A DNA stretch of 34,052 bases from NCBI GenBank assembly GCA_017449675.1, contig JAFTFG010000019.1, forward strand, positions 1-34,052, written 5' to 3'. Origin of the DNA: Prevotella sp. Its GTDB lineage: Bacteria; Bacteroidota; Bacteroidia; Bacteroidales; Bacteroidaceae. Positions 8,832 to 17,682 of this stretch are shown one piece after another; the first letter of the stretch is position 1, and each line of letters starts with the position of its first letter. The translations under genes and the position numbers were made by a program. The notes under the pieces are model-generated. The model did not search any database. It was not told the origin of the DNA and saw nothing but the letters and a program-made list of their open reading frames with translations.

Positions 8832-8955
8832 ATCTACGTACTCCTCCCATTCAGAGGTGTTGCAAGGAATCAAGGACACCTATATATAATAAGGTGTATC
8901 TAACCGATAATGAATCATAAAAATATTTTTATTAATTTCTTAAAACTACTAATTT
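8832..8955 (+). promoter_or_regulatory. 5' leader of the block 2 susC mRNA
   Basis: The stretch between the predicted start and the susC ATG holds three structures: the 17-nt repeat copy at 8843-8859, a 6-bp stem ACACCT/AGGTGT (8876-8881 with 8892-8897) around an AT-only loop, and a 16-bp AT palindrome at 8917-8932. There is no clear Shine-Dalgarno sequence. I recognise no known riboswitch. Confidence 0.45.
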
Positions 8956-11900
8956 ATGTCTGTTAAATTGAAGAGTATTTTTCGAACGGTGCTCGTGATG
9001 TGCCTGCTCTTTTCTGCCAGTAGTCTGCAAGCGCAGACCACCGCAAAGGGTACGGTAACGGACTCCAAGGGAGAACCCGTCATCGGTGCAACCGTAGTGG
9101 AAAAAGGCAATCCCAAAAATGCCGCAGTGACCGACTTCGACGGTAACTTCACACTGAAGACTCAGAAGTCGAAGACCATCGTCATCTCGTACATCGGTAT
9201 GGTGACGCAAGAAGTAACGGCCGGTGAAGGACTCAACGTGGTTTTGCAGGACGACAACGCTGCCCTTGAGGAAGTCGTAGTCGTAGGTTATACCAGCAAG
9301 GCACGTAAGGACCTGACCGGTTCTGTTGGATCTATCAGCGGTGCAAAACTGGCCATCGTGCCTGTTTCATCTGCTGCTGAGGCCCTGACCGGTAAGATCG
9401 CCGGTGTACAGGTAACAACGACCGACGGTCAGCCTGGTGCCGACATCAACATCCGCGTTCGTGGTGCAACGTCTGTGACCCAGTCTAACGAGCCTCTGTA
9501 CATCGTCGATGGTTTCCAGGTGGCTAACATCAACGATATTCCTCCCTCGGATATCGCCTCTATCGACGTACTGAAGGATGCCTCCCTGACCGCCATCTAT
9601 GGTGCCAAGGGTGGTAACGGTGTTGTCGTGGTAACTACCAAGAGTGCCAAGGAAGGTAAGATTCAGGTGTCGTTCAACGGTCGTCTGAGCGTTTCCTCTC
9701 TGACCCGCTCTATGGACCTGATGAACACCGGTCAGTTTGTTGACTTCCAGTATGACCGTGCTGCCGCCAGCGGTACACGTTCCAACTGGTCTCGTCCTTT
9801 CCGTAGCAACTTCGGTAACCCTTGGGATATCAAGTTGTACGAGCAGATGCCTACCAACGACTGGCAGGATGAGGTACTGGGTAACCATCCTATGAGTTAC
9901 CAGGCCAACGTCACCATCGGTGGTGGTAACGAGTCTACCAAGTTCAACCTCTCACTGACTCAGTCAGAGGATAAGGGTATCATCCTGGGCTCAGGTGTAC
10001 GCCGTACCAACGTGAACCTCAAGTTAAACACCAAGATCACCAAGAACCTCGAGTTCACCTACAACCCCAAACTGACTTATCGTCGTGACGAGGGTGCCGG
10101 TGGTGCCAACATCGGTTCCGGTGGTCTGGTAAACCGTGTGCTCCAGTTCATGCCTACCGCAGGTCTTCGTTCTTGGGGTAACTACTCCACGATGGAGGCC
10201 AAGGAAGACGCAGACCTCTTCGATCTGACCAACCCTGTGGCTGATATCGCTACCAACACCCAGAAGAAGCACAGTTATACCTTCGCCAACCAGTTTGCGT
10301 TGAAGTGGACTCCCATCAAGGGCCTCGTGCTCCGTTCTGAGGGTAACTACACTATTTCATTCCGTGAGACACAACGTTTCTGGGGTTATCTGACCTCTGA
10401 GGGCCAGAAGGCCGTACATCAGAAGCGCCCTGTGGCTGCACTGACCAACCGTACCGTTGAGTCTTACACATGGACCAACACCGCCAGTTACGACATGTCA
10501 CTGAAGGATGTACACAACTTCTCTTTCTTGCTCGGTCAGGAAATCTACCACACCCAGTATAAGGAGAACAAGCAGACCGCTCACCTCTTCGACCAGGACA
10601 TCGATGCAGAGACGGCTATCAACAACATGGCACTCGGACAGCCCTATGCCGCTGACACCTACACCATGCGTTCTACCGCTAACCGCACCGCTTCTTTCTT
10701 CGGACAGGTTTCTTATAATTACGATCACAAATATTTGGCTTCTGCCACACTCCGTGCCGACGGTTCCACCAAGTTCGCTCCCGGTAACCAGTGGGGTTGG
10801 TTCCCCTCTATCTCCGGTGCCTGGGTTGTCAGCCAGGAGAAGTTCATGAAGAACATCAAGTGGATCGACCAGTTGAAGATCCGCGCCTCTTTCGGTCTCG
10901 CCGGTAACAACAACATCAACGACGACATGTGGCGTTTCCTCTATGAGACCAACAACACCGGTGGCCCTGGCTTCAATGAGGCTACTGCCAATGGTGAGTT
11001 GTACTACGGTGCTCCTTCCAACTATCCTAACAAGGACATCAAGTGGGAGACCACCATCACGCGCAACATTGCAGCAGATATCTCACTCTTCGGCGGTCGT
11101 CTGACCATCACTCCTGAGTTCTACTGGAACACCACTCGTGACCTGCTGTACTCTTCTATCATCCCCGGCGTATCAGGCTATACCCGTCAGATGCAGAACA
11201 TCGGTAAGGTGCAGAACAACGGTTGGGAGTTGACCGTCAATGGTGACATCCTCCGTGGTAAGGACTATGTGTTGAGTGCTAACTTCACCCTCGGTCACAA
11301 CAAGATGACCATCAAGGAACTGAGTTCCAGTGATGATATCCTCTATCAGACAGCCGGTGCCTGGAAGTCTTCTGACGAGCAGGACTACCTGTTGCAGGTA
11401 GGCGGTGAACTCGGTCTGATGTACGGTTATGTATACGACGGTCTGTACACATGGGATGAGTTCACTTATCCTGAGACCAACAGTTACCTCTGTACTCCCA
11501 AGACCAAGGGTGTGATCAACGGTATCCTCATCGGTGGTACTGTAACGGACGGTTACGAGGGCAACAACGCTACTGGCGTATTCAACTCTTCTAACTCCGG
11601 TTACTCTACCCTCGTTGGTAAGATCAAACTGAAGGACCTGAACGGTGACGGACAGATTGACAAGAACGATAAGACTGTCATCGGTCGTACCACTCCGAAG
11701 TGGCAGGGCGGTTTCGGTCTGAGCGGACAGTGGAAGGACTTCGACTTCGCAGCCAACTTCACCTATATGCTCGACTTCGACGTATACAACGCTACCGCTT
11801 ACGCACTGTCTAGCAGTTCCAGCAACCAGAACACCTTCTGGAACGCTTATTCCAAGTATGCTGACGGACGCTGGCGCTACACCGCTCCTAACGGCTTCGT

Positions 11901-12297
11901 ATACAATGACGTAGACCTGTCGGCTGAGTGTCTCTACAAGAACACTTACATCGACTATGCACCTACCACTTACTATCAGGCTCTGAACGCCAATGCCAAC
12001 AAGTGGAACCCTGCTGACGTAACGAACAATGTCATGATGGATGCCTTCGTAGAGGACGGCTCCTTCATCCGCTGCTCTGACGTGACCATCGGTTACACCC
12101 TGCCAAAGGCTATTGCCAAGAAGATCTACCTGAATAAGATCCGTGCATACGTTTCCGTATCTAACCTCTTTATTCTGACCAAGTACTCAGGTTACGATCC
12201 TGAAGTTGACGTACAGTCCGGTCTGACTCCTTCTATGGACTACAACCGTTACCCACGTGCCCGTACGTTCTCCTTTGGTCTCAACGTAACATTCTAA
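8956..12297 (+). CDS. SusC-like TonB-dependent outer-membrane transporter, copy 2
   Basis: This complete 1113-residue importer of oligosaccharides works with the SusD encoded next to it. Order of parts: a signal peptide with likely cleavage after Ala26 (SLQA/QTT), a carboxypeptidase-like regulatory domain at about 30-100 (GTVTDSKGEPVIGATVVEKG), the LEEVVVVGY segment near 105, a TonB plug at about 115-235, then the beta-barrel with DLNGDGQIDKNDKT near 895 and a terminal NVTF. The start is the first ATG after the leader and is the only one placed before the signal peptide. It shares long identical stretches with copy 1, including the segment around GGGNESTKFNLSLTQSEDKG, but surface-loop regions at about 240-260 and 960-1010 differ. 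The promoter at 8793-8825 and palindrome at 8758 probably control it. Confidence 0.97.
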   Translation: MSVKLKSIFRTVLVMCLLFSASSLQAQTTAKGTVTDSKGEPVIGATVVEKGNPKNAAVTDFDGNFTLKTQKSKTIVISYIGMVTQEVTAGEGLNVVLQDDNAALEEVVVVGYTSKARKDLTGSVGSISGAKLAIVPVSSAAEALTGKIAGVQVTTTDGQPGADINIRVRGATSVTQSNEPLYIVDGFQVANINDIPPSDIASIDVLKDASLTAIYGAKGGNGVVVVTTKSAKEGKIQVSFNGRLSVSSLTRSMDLMNTGQFVDFQYDRAAASGTRSNWSRPFRSNFGNPWDIKLYEQMPTNDWQDEVLGNHPMSYQANVTIGGGNESTKFNLSLTQSEDKGIILGSGVRRTNVNLKLNTKITKNLEFTYNPKLTYRRDEGAGGANIGSGGLVNRVLQFMPTAGLRSWGNYSTMEAKEDADLFDLTNPVADIATNTQKKHSYTFANQFALKWTPIKGLVLRSEGNYTISFRETQRFWGYLTSEGQKAVHQKRPVAALTNRTVESYTWTNTASYDMSLKDVHNFSFLLGQEIYHTQYKENKQTAHLFDQDIDAETAINNMALGQPYAADTYTMRSTANRTASFFGQVSYNYDHKYLASATLRADGSTKFAPGNQWGWFPSISGAWVVSQEKFMKNIKWIDQLKIRASFGLAGNNNINDDMWRFLYETNNTGGPGFNEATANGELYYGAPSNYPNKDIKWETTITRNIAADISLFGGRLTITPEFYWNTTRDLLYSSIIPGVSGYTRQMQNIGKVQNNGWELTVNGDILRGKDYVLSANFTLGHNKMTIKELSSSDDILYQTAGAWKSSDEQDYLLQVGGELGLMYGYVYDGLYTWDEFTYPETNSYLCTPKTKGVINGILIGGTVTDGYEGNNATGVFNSSNSGYSTLVGKIKLKDLNGDGQIDKNDKTVIGRTTPKWQGGFGLSGQWKDFDFAANFTYMLDFDVYNATAYALSSSSSNQNTFWNAYSKYADGRWRYTAPNGFVYNDVDLSAECLYKNTYIDYAPTTYYQALNANANKWNPADVTNNVMMDAFVEDGSFIRCSDVTIGYTLPKAIAKKIYLNKIRAYVSVSNLFILTKYSGYDPEVDVQSGLTPSMDYNRYPRARTFSFGLNVTF

Positions 12298-12326
12298 CCA
12301 GTACAACTTAAAGAAACTGAAACAAT

Positions 12327-14456
12327 ATGAAAATCAATAAGATATTTATCGGTGGACTGGCTATGCTGACATTGACGGCTTGTAACGACTACTTGGATGT
12401 AGAGCCTGCAACCAATGCTGCTACCGTTGACTTTGTCTTCAGCACAGAAGCCGAAACAAATACAGCACTGAATGGTGTATATGCCAAGATTCTGACCGAT
12501 GCTACCTTCGGTAACGATCTGTATAACACCTTCATGCTGAACAGTGATGTTGACTTCTCAGCCAACGCCAATGAGACCGCCCAAGGCAACCAGCCCCGTC
12601 GTTTCGACGTGCGCTCGGATGCCAGCAATGTGGAGAAACTCTGGAACAATCTGTATTCTGGTGTAGAGACAGCCAATGAGTTCATCTACAACCTGAAGAA
12701 CAGCGACATTTACGAAGAAGGTACCGAGATTGAGTCTGTTGTCGGTGACAATGGTATCGAGAACAAGGAAGTGCCCGCTGTGACCAACCTGACCCAGATG
12801 ATGGGTGAGGCCAAGGTGATGCGTGCCATGTTCTATCACGAGTTGCTGAGTTACTGGGGTGATATTCCCTTTACCCTTGAGGCAACCTTCGAGACCGACA
12901 ACCTCGTTCCTCCTATCACCAATCGTCAGGAGGTCAGCGATGCCTTGATCAAAGACCTGCAGGAGGCTGCTGAGTATATGAAGTCCGACCAGGACGCTAC
13001 GCTGAACGCTCCTGAGCGCATCTCCAAGGAGGCCGCTTACGCCATGATCGCCCGTCTGGCTCTCCAGGCTGGTGGTTACTCCCTGAATCATGCTGAAGGC
13101 AACACCACTCAGTACTACATGTCACGTCCTTCCGACTACCAGAAGTACTATCGTATTGCCCGTGAGTATGCCAAAAAGGTCATCGATGCCGGTGGTCATG
13201 CGCTGACAAAGGACTACCGTGATGTATTCATTGACGAATGTAACTTCATCCCTACTCCAGGTGACGATCCTATCTTCGAGATTCCATTCGCTCAGGGTTC
13301 TACCAGTTGCTGGGGTTACGCTCAGGGTCCATCAAGCGGTATTGACACCAGTGTGGAGACTGACTACTCAAATGCACAATGGGGTACAACCAAAGGTGGT
13401 GTCCTTCTCTCTTACTTCTATCGCTTACAGTTTGAGGAGGGTGACCTTCGTCGTGACTACACCTGCGGCCAGTGGTACTATGGCAACCAAGGCCAGCCTA
13501 CCATGCGCTATGACTACGCCATGCACAACAACAAGTGGTCTAAACTGTGGAACACAGGTGGTTTCGCCAAGACTTCTACCAGTGCTACCGGTATCAACTT
13601 CGCCTACATCCGCTACGCAGACGTATTGCTGATGTTCGCTGAGGCCGACAATGAACTGAACGGTCCGACGGCTGATGCCATCGATGCAGTGGAGCAGGTT
13701 CGCAACCGTGCCTTTGGTGGTGTCAACTACCAACTCACTGCCGATGCCACTTCTTCCAAGGAGAACTTCTTGAAGGCTATCCTCAAAGAGCGTAAGTTCG
13801 AGTTCGCCGGTGAGAACATGCGTTGGAAGGACCTCGTCCGTAACAACATGTATGCCGAGACATTGTTCTACACCTTCCTGACTTTCTACACCGTAGCAGA
13901 GGACATGGGTGGTAATGCCAACTACATGGATATGGTAGAGGAGCACGATGGTATTGAGTATAGCCAGAAATACTCTACTGATGTGTTCTGGACCTATACC
14001 AAGAACTATAACGATCCTAACTTCCCCAACAAGAGCCTGTATACGGCTTATGTCGTGAATCCTTATGGACAGGGTGAGAAACCTTCTGCTGCTCCTGCCG
14101 CTTACTTTACGGCCCAGGGACTGGATATCACTCCTGTCTCTCTGAAGGACATTACCGGTCTGGAGTCTTCCAGTACCACCATTGGTTGGAACACAGCCTC
14201 TATTGCATGGTGGGATGACAATGTAGGTGTTCCTAAGGGACAAGTACTCTACTCTCTCTATGGCTTTATCCGTGGTAGTGAAACCGCAGGTGTATTCTAC
14301 GTTGTCAACAACGGTGCTACCGTAAACTTCACTGTTGACGCAGACAATCCTGACGCAACCGTAAGAAACCTGCCTGCTGTACGCTATTTGATGCCTATCC
14401 CCGAGGAGGCTATCGCCCGCTCCGGTGGCGCATACAAGAACTACTATGCTTATTAA
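12327..14456 (+). CDS. SusD/RagB-like glycan-binding lipoprotein, copy 2
   Basis: This is a 709-residue partner of the preceding SusC. The lipoprotein signal has Cys19 (LTLTAC) followed by NDYLDVEPATNAATVDF. Conserved SusD blocks match copy 1: NLTQMMGEAKVMRAMFYHELL, AYAMIARLALQAGGYSLNHA, YIRYADVLLMFAEADNELN and ERKFEFAGENMRWKDLVRNN. The C-terminus is LPAVRYLMPIPEEAIARSGG. The 29-nt spacer from susC and the first 30 coding bases are identical to copy 1, whereas the residues after about 530 differ strongly, which is where copy-specific ligand contacts might lie (inference). The next gene starts 38 nt downstream, so this is one operon. Confidence 0.95.
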   Translation: MKINKIFIGGLAMLTLTACNDYLDVEPATNAATVDFVFSTEAETNTALNGVYAKILTDATFGNDLYNTFMLNSDVDFSANANETAQGNQPRRFDVRSDASNVEKLWNNLYSGVETANEFIYNLKNSDIYEEGTEIESVVGDNGIENKEVPAVTNLTQMMGEAKVMRAMFYHELLSYWGDIPFTLEATFETDNLVPPITNRQEVSDALIKDLQEAAEYMKSDQDATLNAPERISKEAAYAMIARLALQAGGYSLNHAEGNTTQYYMSRPSDYQKYYRIAREYAKKVIDAGGHALTKDYRDVFIDECNFIPTPGDDPIFEIPFAQGSTSCWGYAQGPSSGIDTSVETDYSNAQWGTTKGGVLLSYFYRLQFEEGDLRRDYTCGQWYYGNQGQPTMRYDYAMHNNKWSKLWNTGGFAKTSTSATGINFAYIRYADVLLMFAEADNELNGPTADAIDAVEQVRNRAFGGVNYQLTADATSSKENFLKAILKERKFEFAGENMRWKDLVRNNMYAETLFYTFLTFYTVAEDMGGNANYMDMVEEHDGIEYSQKYSTDVFWTYTKNYNDPNFPNKSLYTAYVVNPYGQGEKPSAAPAAYFTAQGLDITPVSLKDITGLESSSTTIGWNTASIAWWDDNVGVPKGQVLYSLYGFIRGSETAGVFYVVNNGATVNFTVDADNPDATVRNLPAVRYLMPIPEEAIARSGGAYKNYYAY

Positions 14457-14494
14457 TAAGTGAATTCCTGTAAACAAGAAAAGAACATAGCAAT

Positions 14495-16846
14495 ATGAAA
14501 AAGATATTTTTATTATCATTGGTACTGCTGACCACCTTGTCCTTCTATTCCTGTAAGGATGACGACGACAAGGGCTCAACAGACAATTCAGAGCGCCTGT
14601 TCCGCCCGATGTTCCGTACCTACGACAACACGGGTAAGAGCACTGACCCCTACCTGTGCGCCATCGAGGACTACAACAACATTCACATGTACTGGTACCT
14701 GGTGGACGACGCAGTAGCCTATGAGATCAAATGGGCCATGTTCAGTTACATCTCAGGAGGTGCTGAGGCTTGGGCTGAGTGTGAGACTGGTGAGAATGGC
14801 AAGTCACTGACCGGTGACGTAGTCATCAGCGATCCCACCAAGTTTGACCTGCTGTTGAAGGACCGTCCCTACAACGTGAAATACGGTTTTGCCATCCGTG
14901 CCCTAAACTCCTTCGATGCCACAGGCCTTTCTCTCTATGAGAACGAGCCGGGTGTATACGATGTTCTAGGTAAGTCTGCCTCTTGGAAGGAAGACCCCAA
15001 GAACTCTGAGTGGAACGGTTACGGAACACTCCGTCAGTGGGCAGACTACTACGCTATGGAGACGCAGGGACGTACATGGGTGCCCTTCGTGATTCAGGTA
15101 TCTGACATCACCAAGACCTCTATGAAACTGACCTTGAACCGCAGCATTGCCAGTTATAAGGATGACGTAAAGGCTACCTATAGAGAGCACTGGAACTTCG
15201 TGGATGCAGACGAGAATCTGTTGAAGATCGACTATCTGACCGTTACTCCTTCTTCTGCTTCGCCGAACGCTCAGGTGGATCCTCAGTTTGCACATTACCC
15301 CATTCCCGAGAGCGCATGGGATGAGAATGGTATCTGTATCATTGAACTTACAGGCCTGTCTGAGAACTCTATCTATAACATCGACGTATGGGATGAGTCT
15401 ATCACGGTTCCTGTAGACGCTTGCTATAACTCACAGTTGAAGCGTACCAAGGGTGATCCCGCTGCTCCGAAACTGATTGAGCACGTACCGACAGCCGTTG
15501 ATACCGTAGGTGGTAATCCTTACGATATCTCAGCCTATAACTCTATGAAACTGGATAACATCCTGAACGACTACATCGCCAGCAACACAGAAGCAGAGAA
15601 CCAGGTATTCTATCTGGAGGGTGGCAAGACCTATCACGTGTCTACTAACATCTCTATCTACAAGGGCTTCACACTCCGCACCAATCCTGACGATCTGGCA
15701 CAGGGCAAGCGCGCTAAGTTCCTGTTGAGCGGTATGACCAAGACTGGTGCTAACGTCAATACCTGTAACTTCATGATCGGTCGTACGCCGAATGCCGGTG
15801 AGAATTCATCTATTCCTATCGACGTTGACTCCGTACGCTTCATGGACCTTGATGTAGAAGTTCCACAGGCCGGTAACTTTGGTACCTCACAGGATGGAAC
15901 AGCCAATGCCAGTGGTAACTACTTCATGAATATGTACTCTAACGGTATGGGTATTAACGTGACCCTGTTGGAGTGGAACAACTGTACGTTCCAGGGCCTC
16001 GTTCGCGGATTCTTCCGTATTCAGGGTTCTAACGACTTCAACATTCATAAGATTGTGATGAAAGACTGCGTACATTACAACTGCGGTTTCTTCGCTAACA
16101 ATGGTGGTGGTTACTGCTACATCTATGCTGACCACAACGGTAAGCCCAAGTCAAGCATTTTGGAAGACCTTGAGATTTCCGGTTGTGTATTCTATGACAG
16201 TCCGAAGGGTAACCTAGTTACAGATGCAAACCGTAACATCACATGGGATTCTGAAATTAAGTGGAATGTCAACGTTCACCACAATACGTTCGTGAACTTC
16301 TGTACCCGTGCTAACACGGCTATCATCAACACCCGCTACAACCCCGGCGGTTCTTATCTCGCCTTCCACGACAACGTGGTCATCCTGACCAGAGATGAGG
16401 CTGACGTAAACCGTAACATGGGTTCTGCCGGTTGGGATACCCGTAACGTCCAGGGTGGTGACGGCTCCGGTCGAGTAACCTTCGATATCTACAACAACTG
16501 GACAACGAATGATCCATACCTGACCAATGGTCAGCCATTCAAGAGCCAGCCGTTCAATGGAACCTCCAACGCTCCTGCTAAATGGTTGAAGACTTGGGGT
16601 GAAGACTACTTCCCTGGTGGTGGACTCGGTTCAGCAGAATTACAGGTTCACTTGGATGACCTGAAGGCCACAGACCTGATGGTAGCACCGAACCCACAGC
16701 ACTTCGTTGGTGAGAAGGCTTCTGGTCTTGACCACCACACCGATACTGGTATCGATGGCCTGTACTACAAGCAGACAGATGCTGTACTGAACTCTGACAT
16801 CTATAAGAGTGGTGCCGGTGCTCCTATGCTCCGCAATGGTAAGTAA
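14495..16846 (+). CDS. Surface lipoprotein with Fn3-like N-terminus and beta-helix (DUF4957/DUF5123-like) C-terminus, copy 2
   Basis: This 783-residue paralogue of the protein at 5409 has Cys20 followed by KDDDD, again predicting display on the cell surface. The Fn3-like part (NIHMYWYLVDDAVAYEIKW) covers about 30-150. The beta-helix part from about 345 carries GKTYHVSTNISIYKGFTLRT, SVRFMDLDVEVPQAG, GNYFMNMYSNGMGINVTLLE, HHNTFVNF and FHDNVVIL. The C-terminus ends in SGAGAPMLRNGK, nearly as in copy 1. Its beta-helix core is closer to copy 1 than its N-terminal half, suggesting that the N-terminal domains diverge faster. A surface glycan-binding role is likely; an unrecognised enzymatic activity cannot be excluded because beta-helices are common in pectin lyases and hydrolases. 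Confidence 0.8.
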   Translation: MKKIFLLSLVLLTTLSFYSCKDDDDKGSTDNSERLFRPMFRTYDNTGKSTDPYLCAIEDYNNIHMYWYLVDDAVAYEIKWAMFSYISGGAEAWAECETGENGKSLTGDVVISDPTKFDLLLKDRPYNVKYGFAIRALNSFDATGLSLYENEPGVYDVLGKSASWKEDPKNSEWNGYGTLRQWADYYAMETQGRTWVPFVIQVSDITKTSMKLTLNRSIASYKDDVKATYREHWNFVDADENLLKIDYLTVTPSSASPNAQVDPQFAHYPIPESAWDENGICIIELTGLSENSIYNIDVWDESITVPVDACYNSQLKRTKGDPAAPKLIEHVPTAVDTVGGNPYDISAYNSMKLDNILNDYIASNTEAENQVFYLEGGKTYHVSTNISIYKGFTLRTNPDDLAQGKRAKFLLSGMTKTGANVNTCNFMIGRTPNAGENSSIPIDVDSVRFMDLDVEVPQAGNFGTSQDGTANASGNYFMNMYSNGMGINVTLLEWNNCTFQGLVRGFFRIQGSNDFNIHKIVMKDCVHYNCGFFANNGGGYCYIYADHNGKPKSSILEDLEISGCVFYDSPKGNLVTDANRNITWDSEIKWNVNVHHNTFVNFCTRANTAIINTRYNPGGSYLAFHDNVVILTRDEADVNRNMGSAGWDTRNVQGGDGSGRVTFDIYNNWTTNDPYLTNGQPFKSQPFNGTSNAPAKWLKTWGEDYFPGGGLGSAELQVHLDDLKATDLMVAPNPQHFVGEKASGLDHHTDTGIDGLYYKQTDAVLNSDIYKSGAGAPMLRNGK

Positions 16847-16873
16847 TATTAATCACTTAAAAGAAACAAGAAT

Positions 16874-17437
16874 ATGAAGACATTAAAATATGTAATTGCT
16901 CTTCTGGCAATGGTTGCCGTATCTGCTTCTTTCACCAGTTGCGACAGAGAGAATGATATTACGGGCAACCCCATCGTGGATCCTAATACTCCTGTCAATG
17001 GTAAGCAGATGTACTGGATGGAGTTCTCGCTGAGCAATCCTGGTACACTGGAGTCTTCCACTGTTACGCTTTACAAGATCAACAGTAAGGGTGACAAGAC
17101 TCCATACATGACCTATACTGGAACACAGTACCTCATCAGAACTTTCAATGAGGTGGTCTACGGTGTAGAAGGCAATGTGGTTGATTTCATCAACAACGAG
17201 ATGTACGTCACAGAGGACTATGCCCGTACGAACTTCAATAAACTGATTTCCCTCAGTGCTGAAGAGAATGATCTCGTACAGAAGGTCATCCGTCCGGTAG
17301 CCATCGCTGCCAAGACTCGTGACTTCGAGTTGACCGTCACCCTGACTAGAAACGACCACCAGGAGGTGTTAGGCACCAATACCTGGAAGGCTGCTGACTA
17401 TGTCACAGTGGCAGACATCACACCTGCAGGAGAATAA
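16874..17437 (+). CDS. Small lipoprotein of unknown function, copy 2
   Basis: This 187-residue relative of the protein at 7802 has Cys23 (SFTSC) followed by DREND. It shares WMEFSLSNPGTLE, VTEDYARTNFNKLISL and TRDFELTVTLTRNDHQEVLGT with copy 1, and has an additional segment around KINSKGDKTPYMTYTGTQY that copy 1 lacks. It begins 27 nt after the beta-helix lipoprotein gene and is the last gene before the terminator at 17456. No catalytic motif is visible. The paired occurrence in both blocks argues that it belongs to the uptake system; its role is unknown. Confidence 0.75.
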   Translation: MKTLKYVIALLAMVAVSASFTSCDRENDITGNPIVDPNTPVNGKQMYWMEFSLSNPGTLESSTVTLYKINSKGDKTPYMTYTGTQYLIRTFNEVVYGVEGNVVDFINNEMYVTEDYARTNFNKLISLSAEENDLVQKVIRPVAIAAKTRDFELTVTLTRNDHQEVLGTNTWKAADYVTVADITPAGE

Positions 17438-17455
17438 TCGAACGATCTGCATCAT

Positions 17456-17491
17456 AAAGGGGATGTGTCAATAGGCACATCCCCTTTTTTT
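17456..17491 (+). terminator. Rho-independent terminator of PUL block 2
   Basis: A 12-bp stem (17456-17467 with 17476-17487) around an 8-nt loop runs into T residues through 17491. It separates the PUL block from the pectinase operon. The T run is followed by CGTAACT, the first of three such boxes. Confidence 0.92.
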
Positions 17492-17649
17492 CGTAACTAT
17501 AGATAAGTTACTTCGTCTCGGAAGAAAAAACAAATGAATTTGTTTTGTTCTTCTCTCGACTTTTCGTAACTTTGGCTTCGCCGAACTTACTCGGCACTCG
17601 GAAAAGTCCAAATATATTTGGCTTTTCTCTCGTTTTTTTGTAACTTTGC
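17492..17649 (+). repeat. Tandem 73-74 bp hairpin-plus-promoter modules
   Basis: TAACT boxes recur at 17494, 17567 and 17641, spaced 73 and 74 bp. Each full module has a small hairpin, CTCGG, a larger hairpin (17521-17553 with one bulge; 17601-17627 with one bulge), CTCTCG, exactly 8 nt, then TAACTTTG. Hairpin sequences differ between modules but their framing is conserved, so the structure rather than the primary sequence is kept. The 245-nt stretch between the two operons holds nothing else that I can see besides the terminator. Confidence 0.75.
17617..17649 (+). promoter_or_regulatory. Promoter of the pectate lyase-GH3 operon
   Basis: TAACTTTGC at 17641-17649 is a full -7 match and TTTG at 17617-17620 gives a 20-nt spacer. 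The -33 element falls in the right arm of the module 2 hairpin. A second, weaker set (TTTG 17544-17547, TAACTTTGG 17567-17575, spacer 19) lies in module 1. Confidence 0.75.
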
Positions 17650-17682
17650 AGGGGAAACAAATCAAGGAAGCAAACATATAAG

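Larger units (their letters stand above)
8695..8859. repeat. 17-bp inverted repeat flanking the PUL block 2 promoter
   Basis: Bases 8695-8711 are the exact reverse complement of 8843-8859 (CCTCCCATTCAGAGGTG on the forward strand at the second site). The arms enclose the palindrome at 8758 and the promoter at 8793-8825. The same 17 nt would therefore occur in sense orientation near the 5' ends of both divergent transcripts (the HTH mRNA leader and the susC leader). Confidence 0.8.
1..17437 (+). repeat. Tandem duplication of a four-gene PUL block
   Basis: Genes in order SusC, SusD, beta-helix lipoprotein and small lipoprotein occur twice head to tail with a period of about 9.1 kb (1-8278 and 8956-17437). 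Nucleotide identity is unbroken over 1-139 versus 9146-9284 and over 3141-3235 versus 12262-12356, and falls elsewhere. Confidence 0.93.

Noticed and set aside
13425-14579. Open frame of 384 codons on the reverse strand, antisense to SusD copy 2
   Set aside because: It lies wholly over a well-supported SusD gene and the start of the next gene, has no recognisable motif or promoter, and reflects codon bias of the forward gene.
1-17437. Assembly artefact as cause of the duplicated block
   Set aside because: The copies differ at many positions in every gene, and the small lipoproteins differ in length, so they are true paralogues.
17468-17677. Small reverse-strand frame across the intergenic region before the pectate lyase
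   Set aside because: It overlaps the terminator and the hairpin modules, and its residues follow the repeats; no start signal or homology pattern is visible.
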